A DNA stretch of 32,012 nucleotides from Phocaeicola sp. GTDB lineage: Bacteria > Bacteroidota > Bacteroidia > Bacteroidales > Bacteroidaceae. This document shows, piece after piece, positions 8,441-17,184 of this stretch; within the stretch, counting starts at the first letter, position 1; every line of letters begins with the position of its first letter. Location: the NCBI GenBank assembly GCA_029257865.1, contig JARIAN010000104.1, positions 1 through 32,012 of the forward strand, given 5' to 3'. Under the pieces are notes generated by a model. That model was not told the origin of the DNA, did no database searches, and worked only from the letters and a program-made list of their open reading frames with translations. The translations under genes were made by a program, and so were the position numbers.

Positions 8441-8484
8441 ATTCCCTAAAAGAAAGTAAACAGCTTTCATCAATATTTTATTTT

Positions 8485-9534
8485 ATGGCAAAAAAAGACG
8501 AAATGGAAATAGAAGAAGGATTGAATTCAGCTCCAAAGCCTAACAACAGTGAAAAACTGAAGGCATTGCAGGCTGCTATGGATAAAATTGAAAAGAGCTT
8601 CGGTAAAGGTTCTATCATGAAAATGGGCGATGACCATGTACAGGAAGTGGAAGTAATCCCTACCGGATCTATTGCCTTAAATGCAGCTCTAGGCGTAGGA
8701 GGATATCCCAAAGGGCGTATCATTGAAATCTATGGCCCTGAATCATCTGGTAAAACTACACTGGCTATCCATGCCATTGCTGAGGCACAAAAGAATGGAG
8801 GCATCGCTGCATTCATTGATGCAGAACATGCATTCGACCGCTTTTATGCCTCTAAACTGGGAGTGGATATTGACAATCTGTGGATTTCACAGCCAGACAA
8901 CGGCGAACAGGCTTTGGAAATTGCAGAACAACTAATACGCTCTTCTGCAATTGATATCATCGTAATTGACTCTGTAGCCGCTCTTACACCAAAGGCTGAA
9001 ATCGAAGGTGAAATGGGTGATAATCGAGTAGGATTGCAAGCACGACTGATGTCACAGGCTCTCCGTAAACTAACATCTGCTATCAGCAAGACTAATACAA
9101 CATGTATCTTTATTAACCAGCTGCGCGAAAAAATTGGTGTAATGTTCGGTAATCCAGAGACTACAACCGGTGGTAACGCCTTGAAATTCTACGCCTCTGT
9201 GCGTTTGGATATTCGCAAGGGTAGCCCAATAAAAGACGGTGAAGATGTTATCGGTAACCAAACCCGCGTAAAAGTAGTAAAGAATAAGGTTGCACCTCCT
9301 TTCAGAAAAGCTGAGTTTGACATCATGTTTGGCGAGGGTATCTCACGTAGTGGAGAAATCATCGACTTAGGCGCTGAACTGGGAATCGTTAAAAAAAGCG
9401 GTTCTTGGTACAGCTACAACGAAACTAAACTGGGACAAGGTCGTGATGCTGCCAAACAATGCATTCAGGACAATCCTGAACTGGCAGAAGAACTAGAAGT
9501 CCAGATATTTGAAGCATTGAAAGACAAAGAATAA
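8485..9534 (+). CDS. recA: Recombinase A
   Basis: DNA-dependent ATPase that forms filaments on single-stranded DNA, pairs homologous strands and acts as co-protease in SOS induction where that exists. The 349-residue length is normal. Visible are the Walker [10 protein letters not shown] (84-92), the QPDNGEQAL loop, the Walker B region [22 protein letters not shown] with loop L1, loop L2 at [14 protein letters not shown] (about 222-235), and the acidic C-terminus. The start [12 protein letters not shown] gives a slightly extended N-terminal tail before the conserved [22 protein letters not shown]. No SOS-box-like dyad or TAnnTTTG promoter is evident directly upstream. A long terminator follows at 9547-9607. 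Confidence 0.98.
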   Translation: MAKKDEMEIEEGLNSAPKPNNSEKLKALQAAMDKIEKSFGKGSIMKMGDDHVQEVEVIPTGSIALNAALGVGGYPKGRIIEIYGPESSGKTTLAIHAIAEAQKNGGIAAFIDAEHAFDRFYASKLGVDIDNLWISQPDNGEQALEIAEQLIRSSAIDIIVIDSVAALTPKAEIEGEMGDNRVGLQARLMSQALRKLTSAISKTNTTCIFINQLREKIGVMFGNPETTTGGNALKFYASVRLDIRKGSPIKDGEDVIGNQTRVKVVKNKVAPPFRKAEFDIMFGEGISRSGEIIDLGAELGIVKKSGSWYSYNETKLGQGRDAAKQCIQDNPELAEELEVQIFEALKDKE

Positions 9535-9546
9535 TTAACACACAAC

Positions 9547-9607
9547 AAAAGCATAAGGCATCATCCTTGAAGAAGTTTTCCTCTCAAGTAATGCTTTATG
9601 CTTTTTT
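9547..9607 (+). terminator. recA terminator
   Basis: AAAAGCATAAGGCAT (9547-9561) pairs with ATGCTTTATGCTTTT (9591-9605) with a single G-U wobble, and an inner CTTGA/TCAAG helix (9566-9570, 9584-9588) extends the structure. The T-run at 9601-9607 completes a rho-independent terminator 13 nt after recA. It overlaps the upstream candidate starts of the next reading frame (TTG 9567, ATG 9591), which argues that the real start is 9618. Confidence 0.75.
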
Positions 9608-9617
9608 ACTTGATTTT

Positions 9618-10586
9618 ATGAAACATATCGCCCGCTTTCTGACTATTGTATGTTGCAGTTTGGTTTCTGCCTTTAACTCAACATCCATTGCCTCCAACCA
9701 CATTCCATTCCGCTTTTCATCTCGTGCTGAAGCGCAGATGCTCATTACTAATATCGACCATTTTACCAATAACTGGAACCAGTTGGATGTCAACCTTCGC
9801 CTGAATCAAAAAGAAGGAAAAAAATCACAATTACTCACAGTAGCGATGAATGCAACTCGTGGATGGAGCGATGCCGAGAAACAAAAAGTGACCAAAGCCT
9901 TTACTGCTTTGGAAAACCGCATCAAAAAAAACAAATATTCCATTCCGTTACCCAAAGAAATCATTTTGGTTAAATCAACCATGGCTGAAGAATTCAATGC
10001 GGAAGCATATACACGCGAAAACTGGATTGCTCTCAATGAAACAATTATCCAAAAAGCCTCAGAACAAGACTTGCAGCACCTACTTGCGCACGAACTTTTC
10101 CACTTGGCTAGCAGAACAAACCATGCTTTCAAAAAAGCTATCTACGAAACGATAGGATTCCATGTTGCCGACAAAGAAATTTTATATCCCGCCGATATCG
10201 TACAGAAACGCATTTCTAATCCCGACGTAAGCCGACAAGACAGCTATGCTTCTCTTAACATAAAGGGGAATACCATCAATTGTGCCATGATTATCTATAC
10301 TGAAGAAGAACTGACCAACCGCAATTTCAACGATATTATAGAAGTCGGACTGGTTCCACTCAACGAACAACTAATACCCATGCAGGCAGAAGGAAAAACA
10401 ATTATATACCCACTAATAGCAGCTTCCGACTTAAAAGAAAAAACAGGTGACAATAGTTCCTGTTACATTCATCCTGAAGAAATTGCAGCCGACAACTTTG
10501 CCTTCACTTTAATTGGAAAGACAGATTTAAAGACTCCAGAAATAACTGCAAACATCAAGAAAATCCTTTCTTCAGCCCAATATTAA
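9618..10586 (+). CDS. Secreted HEXXH putative zinc metallopeptidase (322 aa)
   Basis: I recognise no named family. The chosen ATG gives MKHIARFLTIVCCSLVSAF, a Sec signal peptide (about residues 1-25), after which the protein should be periplasmic or exported. His158-Glu159-Leu-Phe-His162, inside LLAHELFHLASR, is a HEXXH zinc-binding motif. About 125 residues on, HPEEIAADNFAF has Glu288 followed by Ala-Asp (291-292), the arrangement expected for the third ligand of a gluzincin. Peptidase activity is therefore plausible but unproven. An earlier TTG (9567) and ATG (9591) are in frame but lie inside the recA terminator and would put 9-17 residues ahead of the signal peptide, so I reject them. Neighbours are recA and lysS, with terminators or promoters between, so context gives no function. 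No promoter box is evident directly upstream. Confidence 0.75.
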   Translation: MKHIARFLTIVCCSLVSAFNSTSIASNHIPFRFSSRAEAQMLITNIDHFTNNWNQLDVNLRLNQKEGKKSQLLTVAMNATRGWSDAEKQKVTKAFTALENRIKKNKYSIPLPKEIILVKSTMAEEFNAEAYTRENWIALNETIIQKASEQDLQHLLAHELFHLASRTNHAFKKAIYETIGFHVADKEILYPADIVQKRISNPDVSRQDSYASLNIKGNTINCAMIIYTEEELTNRNFNDIIEVGLVPLNEQLIPMQAEGKTIIYPLIAASDLKEKTGDNSSCYIHPEEIAADNFAFTLIGKTDLKTPEITANIKKILSSAQY

Positions 10587-10676
10587 GACCGATTGAAAGC
10601 TCATTTTCATCGGCCGTACTCCTTTAGAAAAAGAAGAAAAGTGACTTAAGAAAGAGGTAGTTTGCAAAATCTTTAC

Positions 10677-10684
10677 TATTTTTG
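10677..10684 (+). promoter_or_regulatory. -7 box for lysS
   Basis: TATTTTTG is an exact TAnnTTTG match. The start site should be near 10690, so any lysS start upstream of that is excluded, leaving ATG at 10701 or 10716. GTTTGCAAAA lies just upstream at 10660-10669, too close to act as a -33 element. Confidence 0.55.
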
Positions 10685-10715
10685 TAGCAAAATCGAGTTA
10701 ATGTATCAACAGATG

Positions 10716-12440
10716 AACATATTAGAACTAAGTGAACAGGAAATTGTCAGACGAAATAGTCTGAACGAAATGAGAGCAATGGGCATCAACCCATACCCTG
10801 CAGCCGAATATGTAACTAACGCCCTTTCTACCGACATCAAGGCTGAATTTAAAGACGGCGAAGAAGAACCTCGCAAGGTTTCGGTTGCCGGACGTATCAT
10901 GTCACGCCGTGTAATGGGAAAGGCTTCTTTCATTGAATTACAGGACTCTAAAGGACGTATCCAAGTGTATATCACTCGCGATGATATTTGTCCTGAAGAA
11001 AATAAAGACTTATACAACGTAGTATTCAAACGTCTGCTTGACTTAGGAGACTTCATTGGTATCGAAGGTTTTGTATTCCGTACTCAGATGGGAGAAATTT
11101 CTATCCATGCACAGAAACTTACAGTACTTTCGAAATCAATCAAGCCATTGCCTATTGTAAAATATAAAGACGGGGTGGCTTATGACAAGTTTGAAGACCC
11201 TGAATTAAGATACCGCCAGAGATACGTAGACTTGGTGGTTAACGATGGTGTAAAAGATATCTTCCTGAAACGTAATAAAGTATATAACTCTATGAGAGAA
11301 TACTTCAATACTAAAGGATATATCGAAGTGGAAACACCAATTCTTCAGTCTATTGCAGGAGGTGCTGCCGCTCGTCCATTCATCACTCACCATAATGCAT
11401 TGGATATGCCGCTCTATATGCGTATCGCCAGTGAATTGTACTTGAAAAGACTTATCGTAGGTGGTTTTGAAGGGGTTTATGAAATTGGCAAGAACTTCCG
11501 TAACGAAGGTATGGACCGTACTCATAATCCAGAATTTACTTGTATGGAAATTTATGTAGCATATAAGGATTATAACTGGATGATGAAGTTTACTGAAAAT
11601 ATGATTGAAAAAATCTGTATGGATGTAAATGGTACCACTGAAGTACAGGTCGGAGATAACTTGATTAATTTTAAAGCTCCATTCAAACGTGTAACAATGC
11701 TCGACTCTATCAAAGAGTTTACCGGATATGACTTGACTGGTATGGATGAAGCTCAGATTCGTGAAGTTTGCCTGAAACTGAACATGGAAATCGATGAAAC
11801 GATGGGTAAGGGTAAATTGATTGATGAAATCTTTGGCGAATTCTGTGAAGGAAACTATATCCAACCAACTTTCATCACTGACTATCCTATCGAAATGTCA
11901 CCACTTACCAAACGCCATAGAGACAACCCCGAACTGACAGAACGTTTTGAGTTGATGGTTAACGGAAAAGAATTGTGTAATGCATATTCAGAATTGAACG
12001 ACCCTATCGACCAGTTGGAACGTTTTGAAGAACAGATGAGACTGAGTGAAAAGGGTGATGACGAAGCTATGATTATTGACAAGGACTTTGTTCGTTCTTT
12101 GGAATATGGTATGCCTCCTACTTCTGGTATGGGTATCGGTATGGACCGTTTGGTTATGTTGATGACCGGACAAAGTACTATTCAAGAAGTATTGTTTTTC
12201 CCTCAGATGCGTCCGGAAAAAGTGGCTCCTAAAGATACACCTGCAAAATTCATGGAACTTGGCATCGCGGAAGAATGGGTGCCTGTCATCCAGAAAGCTG
12301 GATATAACTTGGTAGCTGATATGAAAGAGGTCAACCCTCAGAAATTACACCAGGATATTTGTGGAGTAAACAAGAAATATAAATTAGAACTGACCAATCC
12401 TAGTGTCGACGAAGTAGCGAACTGGATACAGAAAATTTAA
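10716..12440 (+). CDS. lysS: Lysine--tRNA ligase, class II
   Basis: Cytosolic class II synthetase charging tRNA-Lys with lysine using ATP. The chosen start gives [20 protein letters not shown] and 574 residues. An ATG 15 nt earlier (MYQQMNIL) is possible, while a still earlier TTG at 10662 precedes the promoter. An OB-fold anticodon-binding domain (about 35-145, [21 protein letters not shown]) precedes the class II core. Motif 2 is [14 protein letters not shown] (from Phe261) and motif 3 is [12 protein letters not shown] (from about 471). About 75 residues follow the usual end of bacterial LysS (E. coli enzyme 505 aa). This tail (about 500-574, containing [15 protein letters not shown] and [14 protein letters not shown]) looks like a small helical domain and seems common to Bacteroidota enzymes. 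Downstream is a long A/T-rich inverted repeat before gpsA. Confidence 0.97.
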   Translation, partial: NILELSEQEIVRRNSLNEMRAMGINPYPAAEYVTNALSTDIKAEFKDGEEEPRKVSVAGRIMSRRVMGKASFIELQDSKGRIQVYITRDDICPEENKDLYNVVFKRLLDLGDFIGIEGFVFRTQMGEISIHAQKLTVLSKSIKPLPIVKYKDGVAYDKFEDPELRYRQRYVDLVVNDGVKDIFLKRNKVYNSMREYFNTKGYIEVETPILQSIAGGAAARPFITHHNALDMPLYMRIASELYLKRLIVGGFEGVYEIGKNFRNEGMDRTHNPEFTCMEIYVAYKDYNWMMKFTENMIEKICMDVNGTTEVQVGDNLINFKAPFKRVTMLDSIKEFTGYDLTGMDEAQIREVCLKLNMEIDETMGKGKLIDEIFGEFCEGNYIQPTFITDYPIEMSPLTKRHRDNPELTERFELMVNGKELCNAYSELNDPIDQLERFEEQMRLSEKGDDEAMIIDKDFVRSLEYGMPPTSGMGIGMDRLVMLMTGQSTIQEVLFFPQMRPEKVAPKDTPAKFMELGIAEEWVPVIQKAGYNLVADMKEVNPQKLHQDICGVNKKYKLELTNPSVDEVANWIQKI

Positions 12441-12535
12441 AATCAATTAGAGATTAAAAATTAAAAATTAAAAGCTTCTCCGTGAAGAACGAAGCTTTTA
12501 GTTTTTAGTTTTTAATTTTTAGTTTTTAATTGATA
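12441..12535 (+). terminator. Long A/T-rich inverted repeat / terminator between lysS and gpsA
   Basis: The core hairpin is AAAAGCTTC (12470-12478) with GAAGCTTTT (12491-12499). It is extended outwards by heptad repeats, ATTAAAA units on the left (12454-12473) and TTTTTAG/TTTTTAA units on the right (12498-12530), up to ATCAATTA and TAATTGAT at the ends. Right-arm A-to-G differences face T on the left, so they keep G-U pairing in RNA. The many T residues after the core suit termination of lysS. It runs to within a few bases of the gpsA ATG. Confidence 0.6.
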
Positions 12536-12538
12536 ATC

Positions 12539-13534
12539 ATGAAACTACCCGGAAAAATAGCAATTATGGGGGGAGGAAGCTGGGCTACGGCAATCGCAAA
12601 GATTGTATTGTCGCAAGCGGAATCCATCAACTGGTATATGCGCCGTAGCGATCGAATCGAAGAATTCTGTCGCCTAGGGCATAACCCTGCTTATCTGACA
12701 AGTGTACGCTTCAATATAAAGAATATCAACTTCTCATCAGATATTAATAAAATAGTAAGAGAATCTGACACACTAATTTTTGTGACTCCTTCTCCTTATT
12801 TAAAAAGTCACCTCAAAAAGCTAAAAGAAAAATTAAAGGATAAATTCATTGTAACTGCAATTAAAGGAATTGTTCCTGATGAAAATTTAATTGTATCCGA
12901 CTATTTCCATAAAATCTACGATGTTCCGGAAGAAAACATTGCTGTTTTGGCTGGACCGTGCCATGCAGAAGAAGTGGCTTTGGAACGTCTCTCATATCTC
13001 ACTATAGGATGCAAAGATATTGAAAAAGCAAAAATTTTCTCCAAACAACTTTATGGTCACTACATCAAAACGTCTGTTACTACAGACGTAACAGGTATCG
13101 AATATGCCTCGGTCTTAAAAAATGTATATGCCATTGCTGCTGGAATATGTAGTGGTCTGAAATATGGTGATAACTTTCAAGCTGTATTAGTATCAAATGC
13201 ATTGAAAGAGATGAACCGATTCTTAGACACCGTACATCCATTAAACCGCTGCAGTAACGATTCTGCTTATCTTGGTGATTTGTTAGTCACTTCATATTCC
13301 AACTTCAGCCGAAACAGGGTGTTCGGTACAATGATTGGTAAAGGATATTCCGTAAAAAGTGCACAGGTAGAAATGGAAATGATTGCAGAAGGATACTATG
13401 GCACTAAATGCATCAAAGAGCTTAACAAGCATCTGCATGTAAACATGCCAATTGTAGACGCTGTATACAATATTTTATATGAACGCATTTCTCCGATGAT
13501 TGAAATAAAATTATTAACAGACTCATTTAGATAA
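12539..13534 (+). CDS. gpsA: NAD(P)H-dependent glycerol-3-phosphate dehydrogenase
   Basis: Reduces dihydroxyacetone phosphate to sn-glycerol 3-phosphate, the backbone for phospholipids. The 331-residue product starts at ATG 12539 ([18 protein letters not shown]); an in-frame TTG 9 nt earlier is less likely. It has the dinucleotide-binding [11 protein letters not shown] (11-21), the IKGI segment with Lys109, AGPCHAEEV (139-146, usually GPSHAEEV) and the catalytic Lys194 in [12 protein letters not shown], then the C-terminal helical domain. It is the first gene of a close run with pgi (11-nt gap) and the HAD phosphatase (4-nt gap), linking triose- and hexose-phosphate use. No separate promoter is recognisable, since the A/T-rich repeat occupies the upstream region. 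Confidence 0.96.
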   Translation: MKLPGKIAIMGGGSWATAIAKIVLSQAESINWYMRRSDRIEEFCRLGHNPAYLTSVRFNIKNINFSSDINKIVRESDTLIFVTPSPYLKSHLKKLKEKLKDKFIVTAIKGIVPDENLIVSDYFHKIYDVPEENIAVLAGPCHAEEVALERLSYLTIGCKDIEKAKIFSKQLYGHYIKTSVTTDVTGIEYASVLKNVYAIAAGICSGLKYGDNFQAVLVSNALKEMNRFLDTVHPLNRCSNDSAYLGDLLVTSYSNFSRNRVFGTMIGKGYSVKSAQVEMEMIAEGYYGTKCIKELNKHLHVNMPIVDAVYNILYERISPMIEIKLLTDSFR

Positions 13535-13545
13535 AATATAGACTT

Positions 13546-14895
13546 ATGAGAAACATTACACTAAACATCAACAAAACTTTAGAATTCATCTCTAAAGAAA
13601 AATTGTCTGCTTATGAAGACAAAGTTAAAGTTTACATGGAAACCTTGGAAAAAGGTACAGGAGCAGGAAACGACTTTCTTGGTTGGCTACACCTACCTTC
13701 TTCTATCACTCAGGAACATTTGAATGACCTAAAAGCAACCGCTCAAGTCCTTCGAGAAAACTGTGAGGTAGTAGTAGTAGCAGGTATTGGAGGTAGCTAT
13801 CTTGGAGCACGAGCTGTCATTGAGGCTATGTCTGATAGTTTCTTGTGGCTAAAAGAAAAGAAGGAAGGAAATCCAACCATTATTTTTGCAGGACATAATA
13901 TCGGGGAAGATTATCTTTACGAACTATTATCTTTCTTAAAAGACAAAAAATTTGGTGTAATCAATATTTCCAAATCAGGAACAACTACTGAAACAGCTCT
14001 AGCATTCCGCCTACTAAAAAAACAATGTGAAGATCAACGTGGTAAGGAAATCGCTCAGAAAGTTATCGTTGCTGTAACAGATGCAAAAAAGGGTGCTGCA
14101 CGTCTCACTGCTGATAAAGAAGGCTATAAGTCATTCATCATTCCTGACAATGTGGGAGGACGTTTTTCTGTTCTCACCCCAGTTGGTTTACTTCCTATTG
14201 CTGTAGCAGGATTGGATATTGAACAACTTGTAGCAGGTGCTCACCAAATGGAACAGGTTTGTGCAAATGAAAACTTGCAAGAAAACCCTGCAGCTTACTA
14301 TGCAGCAACACGAAATGAACTTTATCAGAACGGGAAAAAAATTGAAATCCTAGTAAATTTCCAACCTAAACTCCATTACTTTATGGAATGGTGGAAGCAG
14401 TTGTATGGAGAATCAGAAGGCAAGGACCATAAAGGAATCTACCCTAGTTCTGTAGATTTCTCTACAGACCTACACTCAATGGGACAATGGATTCAAGAAG
14501 GCGAACGTACTATCTTTGAAACAGTCATTTCTGTAGAAACTCCTAAGCATGAACTTCACGTTCCTTTTGACGAAGAAAATTTGGATGGACTGAATTTTTT
14601 AGCTGGAAAACGTGTAGATGAAGTAAACAAGATGGCAGAATTAGGCACTCAATTGGCTCATGTAGATGGTGGCGTTCCTAACTTGCGCATAAGTATTCCT
14701 ACTTTAAACGAATATTATTTAGGACAATTGATTTACTTCTTTGAAAAAGCATGTGGAATTAGTGGATACTTACTAGAAATAAATCCATTTAACCAGCCAG
14801 GTGTAGAAGCTTATAAAAAGAATATGTTTGCATTGCTTAATAAGCCAGGTTACGAAGAAGCCTCTAAAGTAATACAAGCACGATTGAAAGATTAA
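13546..14895 (+). CDS. pgi: Glucose-6-phosphate isomerase
   Basis: Interconverts glucose 6-phosphate and fructose 6-phosphate in glycolysis and gluconeogenesis. At 449 residues it belongs to the shorter bacterial form (about 450 aa, as in Firmicutes) rather than the 550-aa E. coli type. It shows two SIS-like sugar-phosphate-binding subdomains: [19 protein letters not shown] (from about 78) and [16 protein letters not shown] (140-155), where the Ser/Thr cluster binds phosphate. [14 protein letters not shown] and the C-terminal signature ending in QPGVEAYK follow, the latter carrying the conserved Gln and Lys. It sits 11 nt after gpsA and 4 nt before the HAD gene, so the three are probably one transcript. 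Confidence 0.97.
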   Translation: MRNITLNINKTLEFISKEKLSAYEDKVKVYMETLEKGTGAGNDFLGWLHLPSSITQEHLNDLKATAQVLRENCEVVVVAGIGGSYLGARAVIEAMSDSFLWLKEKKEGNPTIIFAGHNIGEDYLYELLSFLKDKKFGVINISKSGTTTETALAFRLLKKQCEDQRGKEIAQKVIVAVTDAKKGAARLTADKEGYKSFIIPDNVGGRFSVLTPVGLLPIAVAGLDIEQLVAGAHQMEQVCANENLQENPAAYYAATRNELYQNGKKIEILVNFQPKLHYFMEWWKQLYGESEGKDHKGIYPSSVDFSTDLHSMGQWIQEGERTIFETVISVETPKHELHVPFDEENLDGLNFLAGKRVDEVNKMAELGTQLAHVDGGVPNLRISIPTLNEYYLGQLIYFFEKACGISGYLLEINPFNQPGVEAYKKNMFALLNKPGYEEASKVIQARLKD

Positions 14896-14899
14896 AAAA

Positions 14900-15643
14900 A
14901 TGACAAACACCAATTTTCAAAATGCTATAAACAAGTACCTGAAAAGCCACGGATATGAAAAGGTAAACTTGAAAGCAGTGTTGTTTGACATGGATGGTGT
15001 ATTATTCGACTCCATGAAGAACCATGCAGTTGCTTGGCATGAGGCTATGAAACATTATGGAATGAGCCTCAGCAAAGAAGAAGCCTATATGCATGAAGGC
15101 AGAACAGGAGCAGCAACAATTAACATTGTAAGTACAAGGGAACGGCACTACGAAGCTACAGCTGAAGAAATTGAGGAGATTTACGAAACAAAAAGCAAAA
15201 TTTTCAATAACTTACCTACCGCTGAGCCTATGCCTGGAGCCTTTGAATTATTAAATCAAGTCAAGACATCCGGACTTACTCCTGTACTCGTAACAGGTTC
15301 TGGTCAAAAGTCTTTATTGGAAAGACTAAACCATCATTTTCCTAATATCTTTCAGGAACATCTGATGGTCACAGCTTACGATGTGAAATTTGGCAAGCCG
15401 AATCCAGAACCTTACTTGATGGCATTGCAGAAAGCTGGAATAAAAGCAAATGAAGCAATCGTAGTGGAAAATGCTCCATTGGGAGTACAGGCAGGTGTAG
15501 CAGCAAACATCTTTACATTAGCAGTAAATACCGGACCTCTACCCAATGAAGCCCTACTAAATGAAGGAGCCAATTTCTTATGTTCCTCTATGAAAGAGTT
15601 GAGTGACAACTGGAATGATTTCTATCAGTGTACATTCCTATGA
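14900..15643 (+). CDS. HAD-superfamily sugar-phosphatase / beta-phosphoglucomutase-like hydrolase
   Basis: A 247-residue HAD subfamily IA hydrolase. Motif I is LFDMDGVLFDS with nucleophile Asp30 and acid/base Asp32, motif II is VLVTGSGQ (129-136), motif III is the Lys of KFGKPNPEPYL (163-173) and motif IV is VVENAPLGVQA (188-198). A helical cap lies between motifs I and II (about 40-110), as in beta-phosphoglucomutases and sugar-phosphate phosphatases. Motif IV reads Glu-Asn rather than the common Glu-Asp. About 23 residues precede the usual HAD start. Its tight linkage to pgi and gpsA suggests a hexose- or glycerol-phosphate substrate, but specificity cannot be assigned. It ends the operon, with a terminator at 15660-15700. 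Confidence 0.87.
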   Translation: MTNTNFQNAINKYLKSHGYEKVNLKAVLFDMDGVLFDSMKNHAVAWHEAMKHYGMSLSKEEAYMHEGRTGAATINIVSTRERHYEATAEEIEEIYETKSKIFNNLPTAEPMPGAFELLNQVKTSGLTPVLVTGSGQKSLLERLNHHFPNIFQEHLMVTAYDVKFGKPNPEPYLMALQKAGIKANEAIVVENAPLGVQAGVAANIFTLAVNTGPLPNEALLNEGANFLCSSMKELSDNWNDFYQCTFL

Positions 15644-15659
15644 TTACTTATATACAAGC

Positions 15660-15700
15660 AAAGAGAGAGACTAGCACCCAAGTTAGCCTCTCTCTTTTTT
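15660..15700. terminator. Terminator between the HAD gene and fucP (convergent)
   Basis: A 10-bp stem (AAAGAGAGAG at 15660-15669 with CTCTCTCTTT at 15688-15697), a further CTA/TAG helix inside and a run of T residues at 15695-15700 form a good rightward terminator 17 nt after the HAD stop. It may also stop leftward transcripts of the fucose operon, whose last stop codon is at 15720. Confidence 0.8.
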
Positions 15701-15719
15701 GTTAGAATCCTACTGAAAG

Positions 15720-17021
15720 TTACTTTTCATGACGCACTGCATAACCATAAACAATTATCACGATAAAACAAACCAACGGTATCACAAACGACAAATTGAC
15801 AGCCGGCATCCCCAGCAAGGTTTTGCAATCAATTATAAAAGCCTGAAGGGGAGGTAGAATTGAGCCGCCCAATATTGCCATAATCAAACCTGCCGCTCCA
15901 AATTTCGCATCATCGCCCAAGCCTTTCAGCGCAACACCATAAATGGTAGGAAACATTAAAGACATACAACCCGACACTGCTACCAAGCAATACATTCCAT
16001 AAACATTTTGGAAGAAAATAATCCCTAATGTAAACAAGGATGCAAACACTGCCAATACTGTCAACAAAAAGCCAGGCTTGAAAAAACGGAGCAAGAAGGT
16101 ACATACAAAGCGACTGACACAGAATATCAACATTGCCACAATATTATACTTTTGAGACAAAACTTCTGCAGCCTGTTCCTCCATTCCTTGAGTAGCCATA
16201 AACAAATGAGTCCCATATTGAATTATAAAGGTCCAGCACATAATCTGTGCCCCTACATAAAAAAACTGTGCCACCACTCCATACCGGTATCTTCTTCTTG
16301 AAAAAATACGTTTCAAAGTCGCTATAAAATCTATTGAGTGAGACTGGTCTGCATTTCTAGGCATTTTTGTCAGTCTAATAACCAACAACATCACAAAGAT
16401 AACCAAGCCAATCAACAGATAAGGAGCAATCAAGACTGACAAGTCCGATTCTTTAACCATTTCAAACTCTTGAGTTGTCAGCTGACTACGCTCCATCGTA
16501 TCCATCGAGTTAAGTTTGTTTTGAATAAAATTCATTGCTATAAACATCCCAAACAAGGAACCCATCGGATTAAAAGCCTGAGCAAGATTCAGTCTACGTG
16601 TAGCAGTCTCTTCCGGTCCCATCGACAAGATATAAGGATTACAACTTGTTTCAAGAAATGAAAGACCACAGGTCATGATAAAATATGCTATCAGAAACGA
16701 ATAAAACTCACCTGTCAATTTTGCTGGGAAAAAAGCTAATGCCCCTAAAGCATACAACCCAAGTCCAAACAGCACTCCAGCCTTATAAGTATATCTCCGG
16801 ATAAAAATAGCAGCAGGAAATGCCATCGCAAAATACCCCCCATAAAAAGCCACTTGCACCAAGGCTCCATCGGCAACACTCATCCTGAATATCTTCGAGA
16901 AAGCTTTCACCATAGGATTAGTTATGTCATTGGCAAATCCCCACAAAGCAAAGCAAAAGGTTATCAAGATAAAAGGATAAAGATAGTTTACTCCATCTTT
17001 CTTAAGTATAGATTGTTTCAT
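15720..17021 (-). CDS. fucP: L-fucose:H+ symporter
   Basis: Inner-membrane transporter of the major facilitator superfamily that imports L-fucose with a proton. The 433-residue product has about 12 hydrophobic segments. The stretch ALWGFANDITNPMV places Asp32 in helix 1, and LSFLETSCNPYI places Glu123 in helix 4. These correspond in context to Asp46 and Glu135 of E. coli FucP, the proton/sugar-coupling residues. The LNLAQAFNPMGSLFGM stretch also matches the family. It is the last gene of the fucose operon, 163 nt after fucK. That gap holds a 6-bp hairpin (17086-17104) and no convincing TAnnTTTG box (a one-mismatch TTTCTTTG lies at 17113-17120), so a separate promoter is possible but unsupported. 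Homologous sugar symporters exist, but the context fixes fucose as the likely substrate. Confidence 0.94.
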   Translation of the reverse strand: MKQSILKKDGVNYLYPFILITFCFALWGFANDITNPMVKAFSKIFRMSVADGALVQVAFYGGYFAMAFPAAIFIRRYTYKAGVLFGLGLYALGALAFFPAKLTGEFYSFLIAYFIMTCGLSFLETSCNPYILSMGPEETATRRLNLAQAFNPMGSLFGMFIAMNFIQNKLNSMDTMERSQLTTQEFEMVKESDLSVLIAPYLLIGLVIFVMLLVIRLTKMPRNADQSHSIDFIATLKRIFSRRRYRYGVVAQFFYVGAQIMCWTFIIQYGTHLFMATQGMEEQAAEVLSQKYNIVAMLIFCVSRFVCTFLLRFFKPGFLLTVLAVFASLFTLGIIFFQNVYGMYCLVAVSGCMSLMFPTIYGVALKGLGDDAKFGAAGLIMAILGGSILPPLQAFIIDCKTLLGMPAVNLSFVIPLVCFIVIIVYGYAVRHEK

Positions 17022-17184
17022 GAATTTCTGTTTTAGATTAATATAGATTTAAGATTAACACGGATAGAGACTCCCACCCATTACCCTGCATTATCAAGAT
17101 GCAGAGATAAGTCAAAGAAATGACTATTTTACTTTATTCTGACAAAACCGGCAGTATATACCAAGTCAGAGTCAAGACCAAAAC

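Noticed and set aside
10594-10620. Hairpin after the HEXXH gene (CCGATTGAAA with TTTTCATCGG)
   Set aside because: Pairing needs a bulge and no T-run follows, so it is too weak to call a terminator.
10662-10715. Longer N-terminus for LysS from a TTG at 10662
   Set aside because: It lies upstream of the TATTTTTG box at 10677-10684 and adds residues absent from the family; ATG 10716 is preferred.
11205-11864. A 219-codon minus-strand frame inside lysS
   Set aside because: It is a shadow of the conserved LysS core, with an implausible His/Phe/Thr-rich product and no supporting signals.
12450-12535. Short tandem heptads as a CRISPR-like array
   Set aside because: The units are 7 bp with no spacers and form arms of one hairpin; no cas genes are in the window.
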